A DNA stretch of 64,000 nt from Hymenobacter montanus (GTDB taxonomy: Bacteria > Bacteroidota > Bacteroidia > Cytophagales > Hymenobacteraceae), in assembly GCF_014699115.1 (NCBI RefSeq), contig NZ_JACXAD010000017.1, forward strand, positions 1 through 64,000, read 5' to 3'. The position numbers were made by a program, and so were the translations under genes. A model generated the notes under the pieces. It was not told the origin of the DNA and did not search any database. It worked only from the letters and a program-made list of their open reading frames with translations. Of the stretch, positions 43,935-51,483 are shown one piece after another; position 1 is the first letter of the stretch; every line of letters begins with the position of its first letter.

Positions 43935-45095
43935 ATGCAAACCGCCACCTCCACCAACATTTACCAGCTGACCGAAGAGCAATTGGCCGTACGCGATGCT
44001 GCCCGTGACTTTGCGCAGAGTGAGCTGTGGGCCGGCGTCATCGAACGCGACGAGCACCAGAAGTTTCCCGCGGAGCAGGTGAAAAAAATGGGGGAGCTGG
44101 GCTTCATGGGCATGATGGTGAGCCCCGAATACGGCGGTAGCGGCCTCGACACCGTGAGCTACGTGCTGGCCATGGAAGAAATCTCCAAGGTCGACGCCTC
44201 TTGTTCCGTCATTATGTCGGTGAACAATTCCTTGGTTTGCTGGGGCCTGGAGAAATACGGCACCGAAGAGCAGAAGCGGAAGTACCTGCCGCGCCTATGC
44301 TCAGGCGAGATTATCGGGGCTTTCGCCCTGAGCGAGCCCGAAGCCGGCTCCGACGCCACCAGCCAGCGCACCACGGCCGAAGACATGGGCGATTACTACC
44401 TGCTGAACGGCACCAAGAACTGGATTACCAACGGGACCACGGCCTCGGTCTACCTCGTTATTGCCCAAACTAATCCCGAGCTGAAGTCGCGCGGCATCAA
44501 CGCCCTGATTGTTGAGCGAGACACACCCGGCTTCCAGGTGGGGCCCAAAGAGAATAAGCTTGGCATCCGGGGTTCTGATACCTGCTCGCTGCTGTTCACC
44601 GACGTAAAGGTTCCCAAGGAGAACCGCATCGGCGACGACGGGTTTGGCTTCAAGTTCGCCATGCAGGTGCTGGCTGGTGGCCGCATCGGGATTGCCGCGC
44701 AGGCCTTGGGCATTGCTTCCGGCGCGCTGGAGCTCAGCCTGAAGTACGCTAAAGAGCGCAAAGCGTTTGGGGTGGAGATAGCTAAGCACCAAGCCATTCA
44801 GTTCAAGCTGGCGGATATGGCCACCAACATCGACGCGGCCCGCCTGCTCTGCCTGCAGGCGGCGGCCGATAAAGACCACGGCGCCGACTACGGCAAGTCG
44901 GGCGCCATGGCCAAGCTCTTCGCTTCGAAGGTGGCGATGGACAGCACCGTAGAAGCGGTTCAGATTCACGGCGGCTACGGCTTTGTGAAAGAATACCACG
45001 TGGAGCGGCTGATGCGCGACGCCAAAATCACCCAGATTTACGAGGGAACTTCCGAAATTCAGAAAATTGTGATTTCACGGGAATTACTAAAGTAG
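43935..45095 (+). CDS. Acyl-CoA dehydrogenase (short-chain/butyryl type)
   Basis: This 386-residue flavoenzyme oxidises acyl-CoA in fatty-acid or amino-acid breakdown. It has the N-terminal helical domain (QLAVRDAARDFAQSEL), the FAD- and substrate-binding strands (AFALSEPEAGSDATSQRT; NGTKNWITNG), and the C-terminal domain with HGGYGFVKEYHVERLMRDAKITQIYEGTSEIQ, containing the catalytic glutamate (~370). These fit butyryl-CoA-type dehydrogenases best. A good promoter precedes it and a terminator follows, so it is monocistronic. ATG 43935 starts the conserved region; the frame upstream is not conserved. Confidence 0.94.
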   Translation: MQTATSTNIYQLTEEQLAVRDAARDFAQSELWAGVIERDEHQKFPAEQVKKMGELGFMGMMVSPEYGGSGLDTVSYVLAMEEISKVDASCSVIMSVNNSLVCWGLEKYGTEEQKRKYLPRLCSGEIIGAFALSEPEAGSDATSQRTTAEDMGDYYLLNGTKNWITNGTTASVYLVIAQTNPELKSRGINALIVERDTPGFQVGPKENKLGIRGSDTCSLLFTDVKVPKENRIGDDGFGFKFAMQVLAGGRIGIAAQALGIASGALELSLKYAKERKAFGVEIAKHQAIQFKLADMATNIDAARLLCLQAAADKDHGADYGKSGAMAKLFASKVAMDSTVEAVQIHGGYGFVKEYHVERLMRDAKITQIYEGTSEIQKIVISRELLK

Positions 45096-45131
45096 AGAGC
45101 GAATAGCCTAAAATTCAGAATCATTGCATTA

Positions 45132-45160
45132 AACCCAGCCACTTTCTGGCTGGGTTTTTA
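45132..45160 (+). terminator. Intrinsic terminator of acyl-CoA dehydrogenase gene
   Basis: The 11-bp stem AAACCCAGCCA / TGGCTGGGTTT with a CTTTC loop is followed by TT. It is 37 bases past the stop. Confidence 0.88.
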
Positions 45161-45252
45161 GTTTTTGTGAATTTCAAGTTGTTATATTGCACTGCGGAAT
45201 CTACCCAATCAACCAAACCGCAACCTCCACAAGCCTTTTGGCACCACATATT

Positions 45253-46179
45253 ATGGAAGATTACAACAAAGTAATTGAATCATTGGGCGTCCGATACATC
45301 AAGGCGAAGAACTTGGTGCTGCATCAGCCCTTCACCGTGCGCAACTCTTACGACGTTGGCAACAACCTCATCTTGTTGCATAAGGGCCACATCAGCTTCG
45401 GCGACGAGGAGATGGTGGTCGAAGAAGGGGAGATGCTCTTCATCCCCGGTGGCCGGTCGACCCGCGTGACCTACGGCCAGGACCAAAAGAACCGGGTCAT
45501 CAGCAACGACGACCTCATCGCTAACAAGGATAAGTTCTTCCATTCCAACGAAGACCTCGACCTGATCGGCGAAGATGCCGAAAGCCACAGCTTCGTGAGC
45601 TTCGAGGCCAAGGTGTTTGACTCCGTCAACTTTTTCGCTTCGCTCGACGTGCCAGCCTTCCTTATCAGCGGGCAGCCGAAGCTAGCGAACTTGGTTATCA
45701 AAGTCGTGGAGGAAAGCATCCAGGACCTACCGGGACGCGAACGACTCATCAGCATCTACACCGAGAACATCGTGGTGGAAGTGGTGCGTTATGTGCTGCG
45801 CAACAACATGTTCGTGGAGCAGCTCGCCACCAACAGCACCTACTTCAAGGATCCCCGTCTGATTGACCTGTTCAATTATATCAAGGAGAACCTGGGCGGC
45901 GACCTCTCTAACAAGGTGCTGAGCGGCGTAGCCAACGTGAGCGAGGATTACGTGGGCCAGTACTTCAAGATGCTGACCAACATCAACCCGCAGGACTACA
46001 TCGAGTACCAGCGCATGGAGCGCGCCGTATTCCTGCTGCGCACCACCAAGAAGAGCATCCGCGACATCGGCAAAGAAGTGGGGTACAAGGATACCGCCTA
46101 CTTCTGTCGTCGGTTCAAGATGATGTTCGGCATTCCGGCGGGCAAGATGCGCCGGCGGGAGTCTGCGATGAATATCTAG
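45253..46179 (+). CDS. AraC family transcriptional regulator
   Basis: This 308-residue protein has an N-terminal cupin-like sensor (VGNNLILLHKGHISFGDEEMVVEEGEMLFIPGGRSTRVTYG over residues ~33-75) and a C-terminal AraC DNA-binding domain (~205-300: FNYIKENLGGDLSNKVLSGVANVSEDYVGQYFK, then SIRDIGKEVGYKDTAYFCRRFKMMFGIPAGKMRRR). The second HTH has the conserved GY.D.AYFCR.FK pattern. The ligand and targets are unknown. ATG 45253 is used because the upstream frame reads through the promoter region. It is flanked by terminators on both sides. Confidence 0.9.
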   Translation: MEDYNKVIESLGVRYIKAKNLVLHQPFTVRNSYDVGNNLILLHKGHISFGDEEMVVEEGEMLFIPGGRSTRVTYGQDQKNRVISNDDLIANKDKFFHSNEDLDLIGEDAESHSFVSFEAKVFDSVNFFASLDVPAFLISGQPKLANLVIKVVEESIQDLPGRERLISIYTENIVVEVVRYVLRNNMFVEQLATNSTYFKDPRLIDLFNYIKENLGGDLSNKVLSGVANVSEDYVGQYFKMLTNINPQDYIEYQRMERAVFLLRTTKKSIRDIGKEVGYKDTAYFCRRFKMMFGIPAGKMRRRESAMNI

Positions 46180-46242
46180 GTAGCAGACCAGCTGTTGGCA
46201 ACAAGTTCCCGCTGGCAACCGGCATCAAGCGCCAAAGCACAA

Positions 46243-46273
46243 AAAGCCCCGCTTCGAGTTGAAGCGGGGCTTT
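46243..46273. terminator. Bidirectional intrinsic terminator
   Basis: AAAGCCCCGCTTC / GAAGCGGGGCTTT (13-bp perfect stem, GAGTT loop) lies between the convergent AraC gene and the gene at 46305. Confidence 0.9.
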
Positions 46274-46304
46274 ACTGCGCCTGCGTCAGCTTAAGGCCGA
46301 CGGA

Positions 46305-47045
46305 CTACTCAATATCACGGAAGCCTTCGCTCTTCGAACGGTAGCTGCTTTCCGAAGTACGGGGGCTAAAGTCGCCGCCGGTCGAGGCGTTGCTGCTCAT
46401 CCCACCGCTAACATTGCTGCCCGAGTTGGCGCCGTAGCTGCCCGAGCTGCTGCCGTAATTGCTGCTACCATAGGCCGAGCCGCTTTCGGAGCGGCTACTG
46501 CCGTAGCTCGAGCGGCGGCTACCCAACGCATCGGTCGACTGGTAGCCGCTGCGCCCGTAGCTGCCGCTTTGGCGCCCGTAGCGCGCCTCCGATTTGCTGG
46601 ATTTGCCTTTGCGGGTAGCCAGCAAACCGATGCCAACGGCTAAGAGGGCCCCACCCACAACTTTTTGAGTCGTGCTCAGGTCATTGACGCGGCTCACGGC
46701 GCGATTGCTCCACTCCTTCACGTTTTGGGGAAACTGGTTCACGCTGCTAAGAACCCCCGAGTCCTCAATCCACTTTTTGCTGCTTGCAAGGGCAGTGTTG
46801 AGGATATTGTCACCCGTTTGGCCGTCGCCCTGGTTGTCGTTTTGCTGGTTGCTTTGGTTGCTGCCGCTGGCCTGAGTTTCGCTGGCGCCTTGCGCACCAC
46901 TGCGAGCCGAGCTTGATTTGCGAGCGCCACCAGAAACCGTGGCGTCATTGCCCAGGCCGGTGCTGCCCGTGGAGGTACCGGCATTTTGTACGCGAACGTC
47001 GTCGCCGGGCATAGGAGTGCCCGATTGGTTTTGTTGGTTATCCAT
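46305..47045 (-). CDS. Ser/Gly-rich protein with one membrane helix
   Basis: This 246-residue protein has a low-complexity N-terminal region rich in Q, N, S and G, a short ordered part (WIEDSGVLSSVNQFPQNVKEWSNRAVSRVNDLSTT), one hydrophobic helix (VVGGALLAVGIGLLAT, about 120-135) and a tail of SYGSS-type repeats. It resembles stress-related membrane proteins of unknown function. No export signal is seen. ATG 47045 is used; the frame upstream is not conserved in style. The function is unknown. Confidence 0.7.
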   Translation of the reverse strand: MDNQQNQSGTPMPGDDVRVQNAGTSTGSTGLGNDATVSGGARKSSSARSGAQGASETQASGSNQSNQQNDNQGDGQTGDNILNTALASSKKWIEDSGVLSSVNQFPQNVKEWSNRAVSRVNDLSTTQKVVGGALLAVGIGLLATRKGKSSKSEARYGRQSGSYGRSGYQSTDALGSRRSSYGSSRSESGSAYGSSNYGSSSGSYGANSGSNVSGGMSSNASTGGDFSPRTSESSYRSKSEGFRDIE

Positions 47046-47224
47046 GATAAAGGAAAGGGAATGTAAGTGAAGAGAGGAAAACAGGTCCGCAGCCATAGGC
47101 TGCCGAAGCTTTTATTCGTAAGTTATCCGCCATAAGTTGCACTAACGGTCAATAATTTAACCCCTGGCCGTAGGCATTTGGCCTTAAGCTGATGCGTGCT
47201 CCGGCCCCTTAATCAAGTTGTTGT

Positions 47225-47345
47225 GGGGTGGCTCCGCTCAAGTACACCGTTTGCCCAACCACCATCGCTACCGGCGGGCTGCTCAGTACTAGGCGAGCCT
47301 GGTGGGCCAAGGAAGCGCGCGTCCAGGTCCGGAGTGTTGCATGGG
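47225..47345 (-). pseudogene. Remnant of a HExxH-type gene (copy of 53876-53993)
   Basis: The minus strand reads ATGCAACACTCCGG...CGGTGTACTTGAGCGG and matches the first ~40 codons of the intact gene starting at 53993 (ATGCAACCCCTCCG...CCGTGCACTTAAGCGG) with frameshifts and substitutions. The equivalent of the HEQVH motif is missing. It lies upstream of the first membrane-bound AraC gene, and is a decayed fragmentary duplicate. Confidence 0.7.
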
Positions 47346-47450
47346 TAAAAAGTGGGAGAGTAAGGACAAGCTCCTACGGGCAAGGAGAAGAGAAGGAACC
47401 GCTCTTTCTGGCGGCCTGCTGGCCGGGTGGCGGCCTTTATGCGTACGAGG

Positions 47451-47458
47451 TACATTTG
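47451..47458 (+). promoter_or_regulatory. Promoter -7 element (TACATTTG), conserved between paralogs
   Basis: TACATTTG, a TAnnTTTG match, lies 28 bases before the ATG at 47486. The whole upstream stretch of about 90 bases (from AACCGCTCTTTC at 47397) is nearly identical to that before the paralog at 50184 (from 50091). The conserved block is probably a shared regulatory region. Confidence 0.6.
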
Positions 47459-47485
47459 ACCGGCCGCTGGTGGCCGTGCGCTTCC

Positions 47486-48616
47486 ATGACGCTCTCGTTT
47501 AACATATACCTCTTCTGCGTAGCCTTCGCAGTGGCCAACCTGCTGCTGACGGCCGTGCTGCTCTTCGTGCTGAAGAAAGCCCGGAACCGAAAGGCTAACC
47601 TTGCACTCGCCCTGTTCTTGCTGTGTCTGGCCGGAAGCTTTCTGAGTGATATCCTCCTCAACAACAACTTCTTTCAGCGGTACCCGCAGCTGATGGATTA
47701 CGACAGCTTTCTCACCTTGGCGCTGGGGCCGCTCTTGTACTTCTACATTCTCTACCAGACCCGGCCGGATATGGAACTACGGCCCATTCATCTGTTGCAC
47801 CTGCTGCCCTTAGTCGGTTACTTTATCATTTTGTGGGACTTTTTTACCAGCAGCTCGGCGATTAAACGCACCTACATAAGCCTGAATTGGTGGGAGGCAA
47901 TTGCCCATTATTTCCTTGCCACGTGCTTGCTCAAAGCTCAGTTGCTGCTGTATGGTATTGTGAGCTATCGTTTGCTCCAGCGCCACGGCCGCGTGATTCA
48001 GGAACTGGCGTCCGCCGTGGAGAACCTACAACTGCGGTGGTTGCGCAACGTGCTGCTAGCTGTTGGGGGGCTGTTCGTAGTCTGGTTGGTCAGCAACCTA
48101 TTCAGACCCGCCGGGTACTTGTTGGGGTTTGGTGTGCTGTTTTTTAGTTACTGGATTGCCTACCACGCCCTAAGTCAGGAATACCTGTTCGAGCCCGCTA
48201 GCGTAGCCGCCGTGCTACCCATTATCCAGGAGGAGCCAGAAGTGCGCTATCGGACCTCCACTCTGACGCCAGAGGACATTCGGACCTTAATGGAACGCGT
48301 AGCCCAACACATGGCCGAGGTCCGACCTTACCTGGAGCCCGAGCTGTCGCTGGCGCGCCTGGCAGCCCAGCTCCAGCTCAACCCCCACTACCTCTCCCAG
48401 GTGCTCAACGAAGGCTTCGGCGAAAGCTTTTATAAGTTCGTCAACCGCCACCGGGTACAAGAAAGCCAGCGCCTGTTGCTGGACCCCGCGCTGCAGCATT
48501 ACAGCATGTTGGGCATCGCCTACGAAGCCGGCTTTAGCGCCAAATCCACATTTTATAAGGTGTTCAAAGAGGTGGCGGGCTGTTCGCCCTCTGAGTTTGT
48601 GAGTAAGAACAAATAA
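47486..48616 (+). CDS. Membrane-anchored AraC-type regulator, copy 1
   Basis: This 376-residue protein has seven hydrophobic helices (residues ~5-240: SFNIYLFCVAFAVANLLLTAVLL, LALALFLLCLAGSFL, FLTLALGPLLYFYILY, LLPLVGYFIILWDFF and others) and a C-terminal AraC HTH domain (~285-376: LSLARLAAQLQLNPHYLSQVLNEGFGESFYKFVNRHRVQES and GIAYEAGFSAKSTFYKVFKEVAGCSPSEF). It is a membrane-embedded one-component regulator. The signal is unknown. ATG 47486 is chosen because the paralog at 50184 starts at the equivalent MTLSF. It is followed by a serine hydrolase and then its paralog. Confidence 0.88.
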   Translation: MTLSFNIYLFCVAFAVANLLLTAVLLFVLKKARNRKANLALALFLLCLAGSFLSDILLNNNFFQRYPQLMDYDSFLTLALGPLLYFYILYQTRPDMELRPIHLLHLLPLVGYFIILWDFFTSSSAIKRTYISLNWWEAIAHYFLATCLLKAQLLLYGIVSYRLLQRHGRVIQELASAVENLQLRWLRNVLLAVGGLFVVWLVSNLFRPAGYLLGFGVLFFSYWIAYHALSQEYLFEPASVAAVLPIIQEEPEVRYRTSTLTPEDIRTLMERVAQHMAEVRPYLEPELSLARLAAQLQLNPHYLSQVLNEGFGESFYKFVNRHRVQESQRLLLDPALQHYSMLGIAYEAGFSAKSTFYKVFKEVAGCSPSEFVSKNK

Positions 48617-48800
48617 ACTGATTGCTAGAATATTGAGTGTCTAATTTGATCTAGGTAGACCTGGCCTAAACGGCTGGATATCCGGCTTGAACGACGTAGA
48701 CGTCGGGGGGTAATCTGCGGGGGAGCTTCGGGCGTTAGCTCACCGAACGCTCACTGGTCCACGACCAGCTTTTTCCCTCATCAACCCCTCCGTAGTTTAC

Positions 48801-50015
48801 ATGAAGACCCTACATCTGGCCTGTGTGGCCACCGCCATCCTGTGCCTGACGGCCTGCGACAAGGATAAGCAAGTAGCCGAGCCGGCCGCCGTTTGTGCCC
48901 CCGCTATTGACGCGCACCCCAAGGCCGCGCAAGTGCAGGCCATCATCAAGCGCTACACCGACGTCTACTTTCCCGGAGCCGTGGTGGCCTTCAAAGACGC
49001 TAACGGCTACTGGCAGGGGGCCACGGGCTATTCCCAGCTCGAAACCAAGACGCCCATGCAGGCGTGTCAGCTAGCTTACGCGCACAGCGTCACCAAATTC
49101 TACACGGCCAACGTGGTAATGCTGCTGAGCCAGGAAGGCAAAATCAACCTGGATGCCCACCTTGCCGATTACCTGCCAGCCGAACAATTGCGAAAGATTC
49201 CACAGTCGGACCGGATGACGGTGCGGATGCTGCTCAACCATACTTCCGGCATCCAGGACTACACCGAGCAAACAGACTTTCAGAACGGCGCATTGGTCAA
49301 TATCAATAATCCGGCGTGGTTTGCTTCCTTCACGCCCGAGACGTTCCTGTCTTATATCGAAGGCAAAGACCTCTTGTTTGAGCCCGGCACCGATGCGCAG
49401 TATTCGAACTGCAATTACATTCTGCTGGCCCGGATTATCGAGCGGATAACGGGCAAGTCCTACGCGCAGGTGCTTCAGGAAAAGCTTTTCAATCCTCTGG
49501 GCCTGCGGCAGACGTATTACCCGCGCGATTTGTCGGGCTACGATTTACCTGGTTCTTACCTGGATGTGAAGGGCTTGCAAGGCCAAAGCGTGCCCATGGA
49601 TTTTGAGAACGTAACGGCCACGCAGAAAGCCTTCACCCAGGTGACGCTGGGCGAAGACGGCATCATCGCGGCTCCGAGTGATTTCGTTAGGTTCATCGAG
49701 TCCTTCGCGCTGGGGCGTATCGTCAACAGCCGTAGCGCTGAGCAGATGTTAGCCTTTCCCGCGCCGACGACCAGAGACCCTAGAGGCCATAGGTTCTCTT
49801 ACGGATTAGGCGTCTGGAACTATGCTCCTCAGTACGGTGTGGAGGCTTACGGGCATCCGGGAGGCCTGATTGGCTACGCCAACAAGCTGGTGTATATTCC
49901 CAGCACAAAGACCAGCTTGTTTGCCTCCATTAACTGCAACGCCGACCTTTCCCCCACTCTCAATGCCAAATTTGAGGAGATGGCGGGCGAGGTGGTGAGG
50001 AAGCTGGCTGAGTGA
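48801..50015 (+). CDS. Serine hydrolase (beta-lactamase/penicillin-binding type)
   Basis: This 404-residue lipoprotein has a signal peptide with lipobox LTAC (Cys19) and a class C beta-lactamase/D-Ala-D-Ala peptidase-like domain. The catalytic Ser and Lys are in HSVTK (S96, K99), the tyrosine motif is QYSNCNY (~199-205) and the HxG region is AYGHPGGLIG (~350). Relatives hydrolyse D-Ala-D-amino acid or esters in the periplasm; substrate cannot be predicted. It lies between the two near-identical membrane AraC regulators and may be their target. Confidence 0.88.
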   Translation: MKTLHLACVATAILCLTACDKDKQVAEPAAVCAPAIDAHPKAAQVQAIIKRYTDVYFPGAVVAFKDANGYWQGATGYSQLETKTPMQACQLAYAHSVTKFYTANVVMLLSQEGKINLDAHLADYLPAEQLRKIPQSDRMTVRMLLNHTSGIQDYTEQTDFQNGALVNINNPAWFASFTPETFLSYIEGKDLLFEPGTDAQYSNCNYILLARIIERITGKSYAQVLQEKLFNPLGLRQTYYPRDLSGYDLPGSYLDVKGLQGQSVPMDFENVTATQKAFTQVTLGEDGIIAAPSDFVRFIESFALGRIVNSRSAEQMLAFPAPTTRDPRGHRFSYGLGVWNYAPQYGVEAYGHPGGLIGYANKLVYIPSTKTSLFASINCNADLSPTLNAKFEEMAGEVVRKLAE

Positions 50016-50147
50016 GCAGGTACTAGCTGCTTGCGCACGGGTAGAGCCAGTCAGGAAGCCCAGATATAAGCAGCAGGCCGCTGGGTAAGAGGAACCGCTC
50101 TTTCCGGCGGCCTGCTGGCCGGGTGGCGGCCTTTATGCGTACGGGGG

Positions 50148-50155
50148 TACATTTG
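50148..50155 (+). promoter_or_regulatory. Promoter -7 element (TACATTTG) of the second AraC paralog
   Basis: TACATTTG lies 29 bases before the ATG at 50184, in a block of about 95 bases that is nearly identical to the region before 47486. Confidence 0.6.
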
Positions 50156-50183
50156 ACCGGCCGCTGGTGGTCGTGCGCTCCCC

Positions 50184-51338
50184 ATGACGCTCTCGTTTAC
50201 CGTATACCTGTTCTGCGTGGCCTTAGCCATTGCCAACCTGGTGATGGCCGCCATTTTGCTGCTGGCCTTACGCAAGGCTCGCAACCGGAAGGCCAACCTC
50301 ACGCTCAGCTTGCTGCTGCTGTGCCTGGCCGCCAGCTTTTTTCTGGGCGACATCCTCTACCGCACCTCCTTTTTTGAGCGCTATCCGCATTTGATAGAGT
50401 CCGACCCTTTTTTATCGCTGTGTTTAGGCCCACTGCTTTATTGCTACATTCTCTACCAAACGCGGCCTGACTTTCAGTTGCGGCCCCGGCACCTGCTGCA
50501 CCTGCTGGCGTTACCCGGCTATTTTCTCCTTTTGTGGGGGTTCTATACCGCCGACGCGGCCACCAAGCTGGCCTACCTAAAGCCGGAAAATTGGTTAACC
50601 ATTCCGCATATCGTTGTTGCTCCTTACTTCAAAAAAGTACAGCTTTTTGGGTACGGCGTGGCCTGCTACTGGTTGCTGGTGCGGCACGGCCGGGTGATGC
50701 GGGAGCTGGTTTCCTCGATTGACGACCGGCAGTTGCGCTGGCTCCGCCATCTGTTGCTGATGGCGGCGGGGCTATTCGCCGTGTGGATCGTATCTGATGA
50801 GTTCAGTGATACAACCAGTAGGCTGGGCTTCAATATGCTGGGTTTTACTTTGTTATTCTCTAGCTACTGGGTTACGTACCACGCCATTGCTCAGGAATAC
50901 GTCTTCGCCAAAGTAGGGGCTGAGGCCGTGTTACCCATCATTCAGGAAATCGAGGAAGGGAAGGACGTACGGTATCGTAACTCTACCCTGACGCCAGCTG
51001 ATATCCAGGGCCTCATGGAACGGCTGGCCGCGCACATGGCTCACGCCAAGCCCTATCTCGACAACGACCTGTCGTTGACGGCCCTGGCCGAGCAGCTTCA
51101 GCTCAACCCCAATCACCTCTCACAGGTGTTGAACGAAGGCTTCGGCGAGAGCTTCTACAAGTTCGTCAACCGCCACCGCGTCGAGGAGAGCCAGCGCCTG
51201 CTGCGCGACCCCGCCTTTGCGAATTATACCATGCTGGGCATTGCTTACAAGGCCGGATTCAATACCAGCTCTACTTTCTACAAGGCCTTTAAAGACGTTG
51301 TGGGCTGCCCACCTTCTGAATTCATGAAGAATAAATAA
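50184..51338 (+). CDS. Membrane-anchored AraC-type regulator, copy 2
   Basis: This 384-residue protein is a close paralog of the one at 47486: MTLSFTVYLFCVALAIANLVMAAILL with seven helices, then the same C-terminal AraC domain (LSLTALAEQLQLNPNHLSQVLNEGFGESFYKFVNRHRVEES...GIAYKAGFNTSSTFYKAFKDVVGCPPSEF). The DNA-recognition parts are almost identical, suggesting the two bind the same sites, while the membrane region has diverged somewhat. Both genes share their upstream block. Function and ligand unknown. Confidence 0.88.
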   Translation: MTLSFTVYLFCVALAIANLVMAAILLLALRKARNRKANLTLSLLLLCLAASFFLGDILYRTSFFERYPHLIESDPFLSLCLGPLLYCYILYQTRPDFQLRPRHLLHLLALPGYFLLLWGFYTADAATKLAYLKPENWLTIPHIVVAPYFKKVQLFGYGVACYWLLVRHGRVMRELVSSIDDRQLRWLRHLLLMAAGLFAVWIVSDEFSDTTSRLGFNMLGFTLLFSSYWVTYHAIAQEYVFAKVGAEAVLPIIQEIEEGKDVRYRNSTLTPADIQGLMERLAAHMAHAKPYLDNDLSLTALAEQLQLNPNHLSQVLNEGFGESFYKFVNRHRVEESQRLLRDPAFANYTMLGIAYKAGFNTSSTFYKAFKDVVGCPPSEFMKNK

Positions 51339-51483
51339 TAGGTTGACAACCAGTATTATGAATACAGTTTTAAATACAGACGGACACATTCATTCGCTTT
51401 TATTACTCGGCTAAGCTTACACAGAAGATACCCGATTTCCCATGGGCAAGCTTTGGGTACCAATTAACCCAAACCTTCTCCTC

